64,000 nt of DNA, taken from assembly GCF_028858725.1 (NCBI RefSeq), contig NC_084759.1, forward strand, positions 179,643,770-179,707,769, written 5' to 3'. The DNA is from Colius striatus (taxonomy: Eukaryota > Chordata > Aves > Coliiformes > Coliidae). Shown here piece after piece: positions 44,801 through 57,999 of this stretch. A program made the translations under genes and the position numbers. The notes below the pieces were generated by a model, which was given only the letters and a program-made list of their open reading frames with translations, did no database searches and was not told the origin of the DNA. Within the stretch, counting starts at the first letter, position 1. Each line of letters opens with the position of its first letter.

Positions 44801-47385
44801 TTGTAATAAGACCTGTGTAAAACAAGTAATAATTGTATCCAAACTGCTTCCATCTCTACCATCCCTTTCCCATAAAACATGCTTTGCATAAATGAACATT
44901 GCTTTTTGATTTCCGCATGGCAAATCTGAAGTACTTGAGTAAATAAAGTTTTAGCAAACTTCACAAAAGTAAAAAACCAACCTAAAACCAAAAGTCACCC
45001 AAAAGAACCCCAACTGTTGGTGTACCAAAAATCAATGTGCTATAAAATGTACTTTTGACTTGACTAGTTTGATTATTGCAGTATAACATAGAAGGCATTG
45101 CTTCTTCTGCAACAGTAGACTTCATTGAAGGTCTGCATTTTTGTTGTTGGTGGAAAGAAGTTAAAAAAGTATCTAGCAACAGGAATATATATATAGTGAG
45201 TAATTGCATAAGCAGTGTTTCTGTCTTTGGGTTGCAATTTTAACAGTTTGAAGTCTCTTAAAATTCAGTATACTTGAAATAAAAAAAGACAGTTCTATGA
45301 CCATTTGCAAAGTTTTAATTTGTTTTAAGCTCTGTTGTTGATCTAGAGCTTTTGCTCGTTTAAGGTTGATTAATTGCTTTTCTCACTTTTGTTTGAAGTT
45401 CAGCACAATCTCATGCAGACTGTTGTATTTTATTTTTTTTTTAGTTTAATCTTCTGTTGATAGCTGTATGTTTGTATGGGACATTAAATTTGACCACTAA
45501 TAACTTAAGGATTTAAATAAACAAATAAGTAAGATTCAAAACAATAATGAAAGGCTACAAACTGAAACAAATACTAAACTGTGCTAATTCATTTCATGAA
45601 GCATGATTTCTGCACCTGCTGTAGCATCCATTGTGGGAGCTCTTGCTTTTATATGGTTTTATTTATTTAGAAAGAGAACAAGATCATCGCGTTTTCATTC
45701 AAGTATTTTTTATTTAAGGCAGATTTAATAGAAACAAGAATAATAGGCTTGTCTCTTACATTGAATGTTGTTAAAATGCATATGCCTTCCCTCATAATTA
45801 CTATTCATTAAGGCTCAGTACTTTTTCTTTAAAGGAGATAACTCTCTGTTATCTTGCCTGTAAAATGGATGGATGAATGCTGGAACTGAAGTCACTTCGT
45901 ACAAAATGTAAAATACGATTCAGATATTTAGTCTAGGAGACCTGTGGCCCATCTGATTTACTTCACCACCCTGAATGCTTGGGTAAGTGACATTGATACA
46001 GTGTGACCCGCACTAGCAAGGATTAGTCTGTTTGTGATAATTGTCTTGGTTAACTTGGCCAGAGTAGGAGCCCATGATTTCCACATACAGGGTAGAACGG
46101 AGTCATGGCTGATGATGCAAGGGAAGGTGCTGTTACTGTTTGTCTTTGGAAATGATTGATTATGTAGTGCTCTTAGAAAGTAGGAGTCCTGCTGCCCCGC
46201 ATTCCTCTGGGGTCTTGCAAATAGCTGCCTAAGTTAAAAAAAAGCCCCTCTGTTGTCACTGTGTGTGGATTTGTCCGTGTAAAGGAAAACACACGATCTA
46301 CCTCATGGGATTGGCAGTATACTGATTTTCATATGCATATATAATGGGCATACAGAAGAGTTGTAAAATCTTAAAAGACAGGACAGATGGAAAATATGTT
46401 CAAACAAAAAAAAGAGAGAAGGAAGAGGAGGAAAGAAATATAATCTTGCTAATAATGAAAGGATGAAGAGTAGACGTGAACTTCCGTTCTTCTCAATTTT
46501 TTAAGGAGAACAGTTACGGGTTTTGAACTGCTGGGATTACGATGCATTTTCATTGCTATAGAACTGTCAGAAAATACAAAGGTTATATCTATGCAGACAG
46601 CTTAAGTTGCTTCTAACTCTTCAAAGTACTTTAGCTCATTTTGCATTGAGCCATAAAAATCTATAGGTCTTGGAAAAACTAGAGCATTATAGCTGTAGCT
46701 GTAGCCCTCCCAGATGGCCAGGCCAGGCCTTTTGGATGAGAGCTGTGGCAAGGCACGTGATGCCCTGCACAGTGGCAGCGACTTGTCAGGGCTGAGGTGC
46801 TAAGCAAGTGTGCCCCTGTAATCTTTCTGTGAGATACTTACTTCTGGAAGCCAGAATATGGGTCAAAGAAACCTTCCTCTGCCATAATCTTTTCTAATCC
46901 TTGCTTTTGGAAGTTTTCAAGAACACCGCTAATTCTGAAGAGTGTAGCTCTGAAATTTTTCTGTTTGCTTTTGCTGGCTTGTATTCCTTTTTTTTTCCTC
47001 TTGTGCTTATTTAAAGTGGATCTTAACAGTGGAGGGGATGATTCTAGAAAAGTATTTAATCGAAGAAGGAGAGTCCTAAAACTTCTTACTAACTAGACGT
47101 CTCCTACAAACTGAAGAAGCTGTATAAAATACAGTGGTAGTACAAGAAACCATCACATTTTGACTGAAATCATTGTGACATGGATAGTGCTTCCTGTCAG
47201 CTGAAATGTCAATGTATCAGGAAAAGTTACTTGATTTCTGTAAGGCTAAAGATTGAAATAATTTGCTTAGGGATGCAGTAGAAAATCAATCTTTGGCTTG
47301 AAAGAGGGAATAGTAGCCTTCAGTCTCATCTCATGTTTTGTAGCTGATTGCTTGTGTTTGTTATCTAATCCCCCTTTTCCTTCAG
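35854..47385. other. AT-rich intron-like DNA, no gene recognised
   Basis: G+T-biased on +. Open frames at 36487-36870 and 38440-38679 have no recognisable domains. A frame at 40473-40706 ends near a GAG|GTGAGTA donor (after 40680), but its upstream acceptor is poor. On the - strand, an AAG|GTAAGTC donor near 44514 has no partner acceptor. No repeat family was recognised in this 11-kb stretch, notable only for its lack of CR1. Confidence 0.45.
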
Positions 47386-47466
47386 CACTTACTGATGCCC
47401 TTTGGTTAACTATTATACCTTTGAAAAACTTCTTGCAGAACTCAGCTGCTTTGGCTTATTTACAGG
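47386..47466 (+). other. Candidate internal exon (81 bp), one open frame
   Basis: A strong acceptor ('aatcccccttttccttcag', AG at 47384-47385) and a moderate donor (CAGG|GTAAGC, GT at 47467-47468) flank a segment whose third frame is open throughout (26 codons, hydrophobic, no family recognised). The other two frames have stops. The length is a multiple of three, so it would be frame-neutral if included. Splice signals alone cannot prove use. Confidence 0.28.
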
Positions 47467-50400
47467 GTAAGCCTCACTGATACTATTATGATTAATAGGA
47501 TATGTAAAGACTTCCTGAAGCCAATGTTAGAGAATCAGGCTATTAAAACTTGGTACCCCATATGTTCTGCAGTGTACAAGGCTTCCATCCTCTGCAGCTG
47601 GGGCTCATCATAGAAGAGGCTAGACCGACATTGATCTTGCATGTTGTGTGGGAATTTGGTTTGGTAGGAACATCATTCAGCTTGTAAAAGAGTAAGAGGG
47701 ATGGAAAATAAAGTCAGTTTGCAGTTTGGAGGTGTGTTTCTAATTTCCTTTTTTCCTTGATTTTTATACCACAGGGATAAAAATGTGCGAGAAGGATGTA
47801 CTGTATTTTTAGATACTGAAAATCTTTGAAGATCTGATTGGTAAGTGAGAGTTGAAGCGCTCTCACAATGCGTGTTACATGATAAGAATTTTCTTGCTTT
47901 GGCATTCACTTTTGTTGAGTGATACTGCTTCATTTTCTCCAATATCTTTGACTTTAGTTTTTGGGGTTTTTTAATTACAAGAAAGTAATACAGAATAATA
48001 AAGTGAGAAGAACAGTCTGATATTTTTGAAGGATTTCTTTAAGCTGATAAATTCAAAAAAGCAGAGAGGAAACATGTCAACCGATGAAACACAGAACAAC
48101 TATGCAACTAAGAAGACAGGAAATGATACTGAACAATTGGAACAGTGTATGAACCCTGATCAAATAAAGAATTTAAGTACAAGCAAATGTAAAAGCATAT
48201 ATCTAGAGACATTTTTGCTGACTTTGCTTTCAATATTGGGGTCTATATCCAGAGCGGAAAGTTGTGACTCCAAAAAAGGTGTGTCTGTTTATGCTGGCTA
48301 AACAGAGGAATGTAGACATTTCATATTTAAGCTGTGACTTTATATCTTTGGATGTATAAAGATACATCTTAAATAGGAATAACAAGGCTAGATGTTTCTG
48401 CCTGAATTCCTACTTTCCTTTTTTCTGGTGTTGACATTGTTTTTTTAATAGTTTCTTGAAAAGCTATGTGGAAAAGAGACTATATGAAGAGGAGAAACTT
48501 GGTAATAGAGGATTGTCATTCCACCTTATCATTGTGTAACAAAGTCCTCAAGGAGAAGAACCGTTTTCAATGCTGAGAGTAGTTATTTGCCAGAAGACAT
48601 TATTCAGGACTTCAAGAGGATTTCACTGGGAAACTTTAGATGGTAATTTAATGGCTTTTCTAACACACACTGAGATTTGGTGGAGGAATTATAGCAGCAG
48701 TACCTTACAACCAGGAAGTCTGTCAGTGTTGGTTTAACCACTGTTTTTTTCTGATGAAAGAAGCAGGAGAGTGCTTAGGGTACTTATTGGCATACCGATA
48801 TTCATTAAGCCTGCGTCTGTCCTTTGACGGTGTTTTAGAGTACTGGAGGTAGACTGGAAGGCAAGCACTAGGTGCCCAGCAGACACAGAACCACTATGAG
48901 TCCCAGCTGAGAAGTAGGACAATTTAAATATGTGGGTAGAGGCAACAAGTAGAAACAGACAAGGGAAGACAGGAAAACAAAGAATTACCATAGGATATTA
49001 GCAAATAATCTGTTTTAAAATTTTGCATAGGTTTCCTGCCAAAGCGGTTTGAGAGATTAACTAGTTAAGTCTTGTGGATATTCACAAGTACTTGAGGTGT
49101 CGGCCTGGATAAAGAGCCTGAAGACACTTAATTGAAAAAATAAAACATAGGTGATGGAAGCTGGCAGCCTGGACCTAAAGGAGAAGGAAGTTTACCTCTA
49201 GATATGGGATAAGAGATGATAGGTAGGCTTTGACATGGAAGATAAGTGATATAATAGAATACTGGATTTATGTCAGTGGAACGAGATTGCATTTGTCAAG
49301 ATTAGAACAAAAGATAGGAACAAGATCTGAAGTAAGAACGATGGGAGTATAATAGCTGTACAATTTGAGAGAATACACACATTTGTAAAGATCCTACAGT
49401 ATTTACATGTAAATACGTGAATCTGTAGGACCTAGATGCTTGTGTCCAAAGACTGAGAGGTGTATAAGTCAAAGATAATGCCCCAGTTACTGGCCTAAAT
49501 GAATAGTAACTGCCCAAGAAAGGAGGTAAGGGGAGAGCTCATCAGCCCAGTATACAGGTGAGACTGTATACTCTGTGTCTTCTAACTGTACAAAATTGTG
49601 GTCCACCTCACAGCACAAAGTGCTGTTAGTCTCATGGGGAAAATAACCTCCTCCAGGTGAGTGACAGTCTGATAGGGTCCAGAATATTCATGAGATCCTC
49701 CTTTATCAGTTCTTTTGTGGAAGAGAGTCTTTTGTCAAGTTCTTCAACTATTACTGCTCTTTCCTGGTTCTATGTTGCTCTGTAGTGGCAGCATTTTCAG
49801 TCTAAGGTTATGGTTAAAGCATGTCACACTATTGTTGATGAAGTACCACTGAAAATATATATTAGTACACATAGTAACATGCTTAAGTATTTAGCTTTTC
49901 AGAGTTTTCAGACTTCACTGCATTGGTCACCCATGTGAGAGAATGAAGTTGAATGCCAGTAGAATCTCTATAATGTACACTATTTATTTTACGTATATAG
50001 AATCTATTTCTACCTACTGGAAAAACTATTTTGGAAATGCTTAGGCAAATCATCTCTGTCCATATGTAGTGTTGAAGTATTTTATTTGCACGTTTATAGA
50101 GAGACCAAGGAGACAACAATGCCATGAAGTCCTGAGTTTTGACATCCACCCTGATCTATCTTTGGACGTCCTGCAACAGCCAGTTCTGATTTCTGGGGGA
50201 CCACAGGACTTTCATGCTGCTGTGACCATCTTTTATTTTTCAAATGCAAAATGGTGGGGCAGGGTAATGGAAGGTAGATCCAAGAAGCTGTTAGGTTTCT
50301 TACTGGGTTTTTTTTGGATTGAGACCTTACTGCTAAAATAGACCAAATCTTTTACAGAAGTTTGAAAGTAATTTTATGTGTTTTTAGTCCATTGTTTGTA

Positions 50401-52778
50401 CATTTGCTAAAAAATGTGTCGGTTGTGTTTTCCTTTTAAGAATTTCCCTTCAATGTGTTTCCATCTGAACTGTATTAGAAGAATCTGAAAAATTGGAACT
50501 TTTTTCCTTTACTTTCAGACTTCTGCCTATTTGTGCCCTCTGGGACCCTACCAGAGATAGCTAGGTGCATTGCTTTGGGATTTCTGACAGAGGATTTCTG
50601 CTAATCCACGTGAGAGTGTTACCGTGCCAGTTCAGTCGCTGAGGAGTGCTTGATTACCTCCCCCCTGCCATTGTCCTTCTTTCACATTCTAAAGATTGTT
50701 CATGAGATTTATCACTGCTTTTTAAGAAAGTCTTCATGAGTATGACCTGAGGTTTTACAGGAAATCTTGAAATAAAAGTAATAATATTGTTATACATTCT
50801 CTCACATTCAGCCACACATGCTATCACAAAAGTAGCCTTGAAGCTGTTTTAGTTTTACAGCATAGAGTGTTTCTTTTCATATCAGGTAATCTGATCTGCT
50901 TGGGGTTTTTTTTTCCCCCTTGGCTTTGAAAATACGCCTTTATATTAATAATCTTGGATTTGGTACTGAAAGTTGATTGCTCTAATTGCTGATTGGTATT
51001 CAGTAACACTAAAGAAAAGCTCCATTTTTTCTCTTTTTCCTTTCATACTCTAAAATCTATCAATGTGTATTTTTAGAGTTCACCATTAGTGGATGTATAA
51101 TCTTTGTGTCTGCTTTTATTCTTGGCCACTGGGAGTTTTCCTACCAGCAATAAAAGACAACCTCCATGTTGTACTGCACAGTATAGATATTGTAAATTTT
51201 GGTCTTGCTTTCCATTGATCTGGTTTGCCATATGGGAATCATATTCAGCTGATCTTTATTTCCTGAGTCAGAAATTCTGTTTTACCCATCTTTGGGGTTT
51301 TCAGCATTTATTCTCAGTGGGCTGTCAGGTATTGCACATGAAAGCAAAGGTTCAAAGGCATATAAAGAAGGTTGAGGTCTGAAATGTTTACTTAACACTG
51401 TCTTTTTTTTTTTTTCTTTTTACAAACATTTGCCAGGCTGGAGGATCAGCACTGAAACCTTAATAAATTTTAGACTTCTATGTTTTATTTTGAACATTTT
51501 ACACATACACAATTTTGGTGTAGCCTGGAATACATCAGCTGTAAACTTGCTGGTGTATGTTGCCAGCGACATTATTAACAGCATTGCAATTAGTTTTTTT
51601 AAGTTTATCAATTATTTTTCTCTGATGTTTATTTCCTTTCACTTCCATTTTTGTTTCTGGAATGACATCTAACGGACTGACATTGTGCTACAAAGAAAAC
51701 AAATGTATTGACTGTATGGCTTTTAATTAATATGACAAGTAACATAAACATCTAAAAATAAAGAGACCATCCTCTGTTTTTGGGATGTGATTCCGCTGAG
51801 AGAGAGAATGTATTTGAGAGAAAGAGAGAATGAGCTTATTGTTGCTCACCAGTGAAGATACTGCCACTAATGAGATAAATCTTAATCTTAACTTTTTTTG
51901 TGCCTTAATTATTTACTCTCTTGGAAAACAAATGCCTAAAAATTGAGGGATTTGAATCATTTGGGGGCAGTGATATGAAGGCTCTAGATCCTATTAGTGT
52001 AGTTTGATCAGTTCTTTCTCATTTGTACTGAGGTCACTTGTCATAATGACGTGTGTCTGATGTTCAACTTCCATCTTTAGTCTATCTCGTTTTGCTATTT
52101 GTTATCAAGGAAGGAAATAATCAGGGGTTTTGATACTCAGTTATGGGATTTTCTCACTCCTGGTCCCTTTCAGCTTCATTGCCGAGAGGATATAGATAGA
52201 ACACTACGATTGGCTCGAAGGGACCATTTCTTCTAGAAAAGATGGAGTTTTGGTGTGCCTAGAGTAATATTTTTTTGTTCAGGAGCTAGAAACGGGTGAG
52301 AAAAAGGCAATAAAAGACTGAAAGGAAAGTGGGAAGTTCCCTAATAGCTCCTTCATCTTTTGCACAGAGGCCACCAAGAGTAAAGCTGTTAGGGAACTCT
52401 GTTCTCTCAGAGTCCTGGACTCCCAGTTCTGCTCTTCATCAGGAAGTTAAGCTGCAGGTTTAGTTCACTACTTAAATTTTCAGTTATGTCTCCCTCCTTT
52501 CTCACTCCCTACCTTCTCCAGCCAAATGAGAGAATGGCACATGGGAATCACAGAATCACACAGAATGTAGCTTCATGAGCATCTTACTTCAAGTAAATGG
52601 GTTACCAAAGTCTGCAATGGGTCTTTTCTACTGTCTTTTTTCTGCATTTGTTTGTTAGTTTCTGAATCATTGCATGCTCACTCTGTTGGTTCAACTTTCT
52701 TCTCTTAACTAATCAAAGATGGTTATGGCTCCTAAACTGTCCTGTCTTATCCTGACACTAGCTAAGGCAGTGAGCCTT
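47467..52778. other. AT-rich intron-like DNA, no gene recognised
   Basis: No domain-bearing frame found. A 91-codon frame at 48026-48301 on + has polar composition but no splice context. A tiny CR1-terminus-like 'aatcacagaatcacacagaa' motif occurs near 52546-52565 without a body. Confidence 0.45.
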
Positions 52779-53886
52779 TGTAGGGTTTTGTCTGGGTCAG
52801 GTTTTGGTAGCGGGGGCTACAAGGGGTGGCTTCTTTAAACAGAAAACTGTGAGAAGCTTCCCCTGTAGCTGATAGGGTCATCACCAGTCAATTCTAAGAT
52901 GGACCCACCACTGACAAAGGCCTGGCCAACTAGTGATGGAGGTAACACATCTGTGATTAACGCATATTAGAAGGGGAAGAAGTTGCTACACAGATGCTAA
53001 ACGGCAGCATCAGGATAAGGGAGTGAGAATGTGAGAGTAACATCCCTACAGACACCAAGGTCAGTGGAGAAGGAAAGAGAAGGTGCTCTGGCACTGGAAG
53101 AAAGATTCCCCTGTGACCTGTGGTGCAGCCTAAGGTGAGGCAGCTTTGCCCCTGCATTCCATGGAGGCCACAGAGGAGCAGAGGACCACTTGCAGCCCAT
53201 GGAGGACCCCACACTGGAGCAGATGGATGCTCGAAAGAGGCTGTGACTATGGGAAGCCCACACTGGAGCGAGTTCCTGGAAAGACCTGGGAGTCTGTGGG
53301 GAGAGAAGTCCACACCGGAGCAGGTTTGCTATCAGGACTTGTGATCCTTTGAGAGACTCAGGCTGGAGCAATCGGTACCTGAAGGACTGTTCTCCCCATG
53401 GATGACCAATGTTGGGGCAGCATGTGAGGAACTGCCCCCATGCTGGAGAAGTTCATGCATGACTATCTCCTGTGGGAGGGACTCCACACTGTAGTGCTGG
53501 GAAGTGTGAGGAGACCTCCCTGTAAGAAGCAGCAGCGGCAAAATCCATCTGTAATGAACTGACTGTAAGCCAAATTCCCCATCCCCTGCACCACTGCGGG
53601 GGAAGGAAGGAGAGTTCTGGGAAGAGAACTAGGGTGAGAGGAGGTGTTTTGAGATTTGGTTTTATTTCTGATTTCCCTGCTCTGTTCTGATTGCTCATTA
53701 ATAAAGCAAACCAGTTCTTCTCAAATTGAGTCTGTTTTGCCCATGATGCTAATTGCTGAGCGATCTCTGTCCTTATCTCGACTCATGAACCGCTTGTTAT
53801 ATTTCTCTCTCCTGTCCAGTATAGGAGGAGGAGTAATAGAATGACTTGGTGGGCATCTGGCACCCTGCCAGGGCTACACCACCACA
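52779..53886 (+). mobile_element. Solo LTR, avian ERVL-type, copy 1
   Basis: An LTR-like unit of about 1.1 kb starts TG ('tgtagggttttgtctgg', then 'ggttttggtagcgggggcta') and ends CA ('ctaca ccaccaca'). Internal landmarks typical of a common avian ERV LTR are the repeated 'cacactggagcag' phrases, 'gagattttggttttatttct'-like text, an AATAAA poly(A) signal at 53700-53705, and 'gagtctgttttgcccatga' after it. No gag, pol or env is present, so it is a solo LTR. Orientation is +, the same as the proposed transcript. Clear target-site duplications were not found, so the edges may be eroded. The family name is from memory and needs a repeat search. Confidence 0.75.
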
Positions 53887-53899
53887 ACTATTTTCACAT

Positions 53900-54977
53900 T
53901 GTATTGGGTTTATGCAGAGTTGTTTCTGATAAGGGGAGGGGGACTGTAGTGGTGGCCACTGTAAGAAATGTCTCAAAACTTTCCCCGGCTCAAAGTCAGA
54001 TCCACCTCTGCATCTGAGCCAATTAGGCACCTCTGTGATTGCTGTTAGGAGGATTGCTGCTGGAGGAGAAGGCAGAAGAGGAGGGGGTTTGGGAGGTGAT
54101 GGAAGGAGTGTGATGAGAGAAAACTGACCATGCAGACCCCAAGGCCAGTGAGGAAAGAGAGAAGGAGGTATACTGGAGCAGAGATAGCACTGCATCCCAT
54201 GGTGAGGTGTTATGTCCATGGCAGCTGTCTCCCTGACACCCATGGAGGGCAATGGTGGAGCAGAGATCTGCCAGCAGTTTGTGGGGGACCCCATGGCAGA
54301 GGGGTGGCTGTGCCTGGAGGGGCTGTGACTCTGTGGGGAGACGGTGTTGGAGCCGAATGTGCCTGGAGTTCTGCTGCTGTGGGGGAGACCCGCACTGGAG
54401 GAGCCTGTGAGGAGCTGCAGCCCTTGGGAAGGACTCGCACTGGAGAGGTTCGTTAGGGACCGTATGCTGTGGGAGGGATCTTGCTTTGGAGCAGGGAAAG
54501 AGTGTGAGGAGTCTTCCTCCTCTGAGGAGGAAAGAGTGTCAGAGACCATCTGTGAGGGACTGACCACAACCCTCATTCTCTGCCCCCTGCACTGCTGAGA
54601 GGGAGGAGGTAGAGATAATTGGTAGTAGGGAGCTGTACCTGGGAAGAAAGTAGGGATAGAGGAAAGAGGTTGTAGTGTTGGTTGTTTTTTTTGCATCACC
54701 CTGCTCTGTTTTTGCTTTCTATCTGTTCTGTTTCTAGTAGGTGGTAGAATAAGCTGTTGTTATTTTCTTCCCCAAGACAAGGGGTAAGTCAGTTTTGCCT
54801 GAAACTGTAATTGTCAGTGAGCCCTCCCTGCCCTTTTCTCAATCCACAAGACCCTTGATTATCTTTTTTCCTCCTATCTCATTGGGACTTTGGCCATTTT
54901 ATGGGAGGTGGTTAGTGTGTGTATGGGGTGAGCGAATAGCTGCGTGGTGCTTCATTGCTGACTGGGCTTAAACCACA
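53900..54977 (+). mobile_element. Solo LTR, avian ERVL-type, diverged copy 2
   Basis: It begins TGTATTGGGTTTATGC only 13 bp after copy 1 and ends near 'gctgactgggcttaaaccaca'. The middle is collinear with copy 1 (matching 'caaggccagtgaggaaagag', 'cactggagcag', and 'actgaccacaaccctcattc' against its counterpart), but the two are clearly diverged, so they are related subfamilies rather than the two ends of one provirus. The poly(A) signal is degraded to AATAAG (54748-54753). CACAT occurs just before the start (53895-53899) and at the end (54974-54978), and might be a target duplication overlapping the terminal CACA, though this is uncertain. No viral coding sequence remains. Confidence 0.7.
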
Positions 54978-55043
54978 TCCATCCAGCTCTGACAGGTTTC
55001 TTTTCCATTACTTGTTTTATTTTGAATTTGGAAAAAATCTCCG

Positions 55044-55194
55044 AGGAAATAAAGAAAGAGAAGCAGCCAGATTGGAGACCTTCAGTAGAAGAAACTGCTA
55101 TGTCAGATGAAGATGTGTCAAGCAGCACAGAGCAATGTTGCACTGATGCTCATCACTGTGAAACCTGTCATCAGCAGGACAAGTCTACGTTGGG
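55044..55194 (+). other. Possible coding exon, charged/Cys-His-bearing frame
   Basis: Just right of LTR copy 2, a frame is open from 54962 to 55333. The part between a T-rich tract with a weak acceptor (GAG|GAAA after 55043) and a donor-like GG|GTATGT (GT at 55195-55196) encodes about 50 residues rich in Glu, Lys, Asp and Ser, followed by a Cys/His cluster (C-C-x4-H-H-C-x2-C-H). Composition is more protein-like than in neighbouring frames. No family recognised. The acceptor is poor (G at -3), so this could be a chance frame, an eroded exon, or part of an unrecorded repeat. Confidence 0.2.
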
Positions 55195-57229
55195 GTATGT
55201 CTCAGACTACATGGCATTGCAATCTCCCAGCACATGTTCCTGGTGTGAAGTCCCTCCCAGGTGCAAGTGGAGCTTAAAACATGGCATTTGTTTAGTTTTT
55301 TCTGATTGGGCTTTTGGTAAGAAAACCGAATGAGAGGGTGTCTTAGGTATCTCACTGCTGAAGCTGAGGTCAAAATGATCATAGATTTTACAGCCTTTAA
55401 GCACGTCCTTGACAACACATTCAGAGAGCTCACTGAATTATTTTCTTGAAATAATGCTAAATTCTTATAAATCTCATTGTAAAGTATTGTGAACAATTCT
55501 GAAACACTCAGTGGATGCATAAACACTCCCAAGTGTGCCTTTTCATGGGGAATTAGCTGGACTTCTGTGAGCTAAGACACCTTACCATCTTTCCAAGTAA
55601 TGATGTAGTTTTTAGTATCCATATCTTTTGCAAGCTATGCATTCAGTGTCACCAGTGTGGCACAACCAGATGTGAAGGTGTAGCAGTTGAAAATATTGAA
55701 GCAGGCAGTGTGTGCTATCTTTAATTAAGTATATAATTCTTCCGATTTCTCTGTCATCTACTCACAGGACTTCGGAAAAGGTTCAGTGTCATGGTGTTAA
55801 TTTTCAGAGTTCTTGGCCTGGTTCCCTGTGAGCTTGGGAGTGCAGCCTCTGTTGAATCAGTGGACCTCTCCAGAAAAGAGAAGCTCCCTCTGATGGAAAG
55901 GCTAAAGATTAGAGACTTTGCTCAGGATGCTGATCATGTCTTGGAGAAAGGAGAAATGAAGGACAACACGATTTTCATAATTCTAATAAAAACTTATTTT
56001 TAATTAGGTTTTTTTTTTCCTTAATGTGAATACATGGGAGTTTATTCATATGTGTTTGTTCTCCCAACAAACCATCTTTCAGTTAGCCCCTAGGACAAAA
56101 TAATTCATAGAAGTAGAAGAGAAAAGGGTTTTAACAAAACAGGATACTCATCTGCATATTTCTCCCTTGTGGGGAGAGGACCAGAATCAAATACATTACA
56201 GTGACGGAACTATATACATTCAGATTCTGCAGTAATGACCATGGTAATACTGCAGAACAGCCTATTAAAGAAACTGCTGTCTTCCAGTGATTTTCACAGA
56301 AGCAGTGTTCATATAGATCAGAAACATATTATAATTAACAGGAAGTAGCATCTTGGAAGCTAAATGATGTACCCAGAGTTGAAGTGTTATTCTCTATATG
56401 GTGGATATGAACCTACTTGAGAAAAACGTTTGTCATATTTTTCAGGTTGCTCCAGATCTAAGCTTTGATTTCAAATCCATTTATTCATATTGGAGTAATA
56501 ATTGTTATATAGAGAATGTAAACTTGTTACTGTGTTATTTTCCTGAATCTATTGGTAATCTGAAATACTAACTCTATCCTATTGCACTTCTTTTCATTAG
56601 TCCTTTTTTAGGTGCTCATTCTAAACCTAATGATAGTCTTTAAAATTCAGCATTAACAGTTTAATTTATGATAAGTTTTGTGACTGGGAAGAGGAGAATG
56701 ATGATTGTCAGGAACATCAGCAAGAAGAATAGTGGAAAATGAATAAATGCAAGAGGGGCAAATGGGAAAAGAAAAAACAGAATTAAGAGACATAAATATG
56801 GTAATTGTAAAGATGAATGTATTTTTACTTTGATATTAGGTATAGCAAGCAGGTAGTGAAAAATGATTAAAAATATAGTTATTTCATTATAGATCATTTT
56901 CCCTTCCATACCTTTGTTCAAAACACATCACTCGTGAATGAAAAAATTGATGACAAGTTATTGGGCAATAGATTGCGTTCCTATACTTGTATGCCAGTCA
57001 GCAAACAGGAATTTGACAGTGTCTGTAAAGTAAGCATGATACATGCTATTTGATTTCTTTTTCCTACTCCCCATCCATGTTTAGCCTATGCCTACAGCAC
57101 CGTGCCTGAATCCTCATTCCATACTTGTGCCTTTGCGCACTTCAGTGCACTGACTGGTTCCAGTCCCTCTTCCAAACCCCTGACCTCTGTTCAACTTCTC
57201 AGCGTTGCAGGCTGTGAGCTGAGTTGAGT
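55195..57229. other. AT-rich non-coding DNA
   Basis: No gene recognised. The frame at 55791-56003 (+) has no supported boundaries. Confidence 0.45.
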
Positions 57230-57560
57230 AAACTTTTGCTAATGAAAACAGATAAAAAGTCACTGGAATTTATTAAAGCTTTTGCATTAACTTAAATCAT
57301 GCACTAAAAATGAATGCAGTATTATTAAAAAATGAAATCGGATTATAATGAAAGGAACCTGCAGATTTTAGTTAGTAACTTTCATGCATATTTATAAATT
57401 TTGTTTAATTCTAATAAAATAAAAGTGAATCCCCATTAACTGTGATGCAATAAAATTAAGCTCTCTCTGACTCTACATTCATGTAGTCAGTCAGCACTAT
57501 TATTTGAAATCTCATTGGATTCAATTTGTCTGCAAGGGCAATGGAATTGTCATTTATTCT
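57230..57560. promoter_or_regulatory. Possible conserved non-coding element 1
   Basis: The block is AT-rich but complex, free of simple repeats or recognisable mobile elements. It holds many homeodomain-type TAAT/ATTA cores (for example around 57290-57430) and a CAATCA/TGATTG-poor but TTAAT-rich pattern often seen in developmental enhancers. Conservation cannot be judged from one sequence, so this is a guess from texture and from location in a long intron. Confidence 0.18.
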
Positions 57561-57999
57561 GAGGGAGGACAGACTCGACCTATTCTGTCTGGGAAAAAAA
57601 GGTGCCTATACATGGGATTCACATGATATGTGCTACAGAAGTTAACATGATGCTACAATTTTTTTTTAAGAATCTTTGAGTTGCTGTAGTGAATAGTTAA
57701 TATTCGGTAGTTCAAATACATACTGCTTTGTTTTGAATACATTTTGTTTCTTTAGTGTCTTCACATGTCAGTATATTAATATAGTTACATCAAAACGACC
57801 ATGGACAAGTCATGTTCTAGCTGAAAGTTTGGTTAATATTTCTGGGAGAGATGTAATCAAATTTTCTCTTGTTTCAGCCTAATACAAAAAGTCTTCTTAT
57901 TTGGCTTTATTTTAATTTTCTTTCTTTTTTTCTTTTTTTTTTTTAAATCCATTGGCTTTGTTATGCCAAATCATTACTAGCTTTATTTTCCACTGCTTT

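Noticed and set aside
52546..52570. CR1-terminus-like 'aatcacagaatcacacagaa'
   Set aside because: No CR1 body follows, so it is too short to call as an element.
53797..54699. 300-codon - strand frame across the LTR pair
   Set aside because: It is antisense to the LTRs and Ser/Pro-rich, a known by-product of stop-poor LTR sequence, with no recognised domain. No viral coding region is present.
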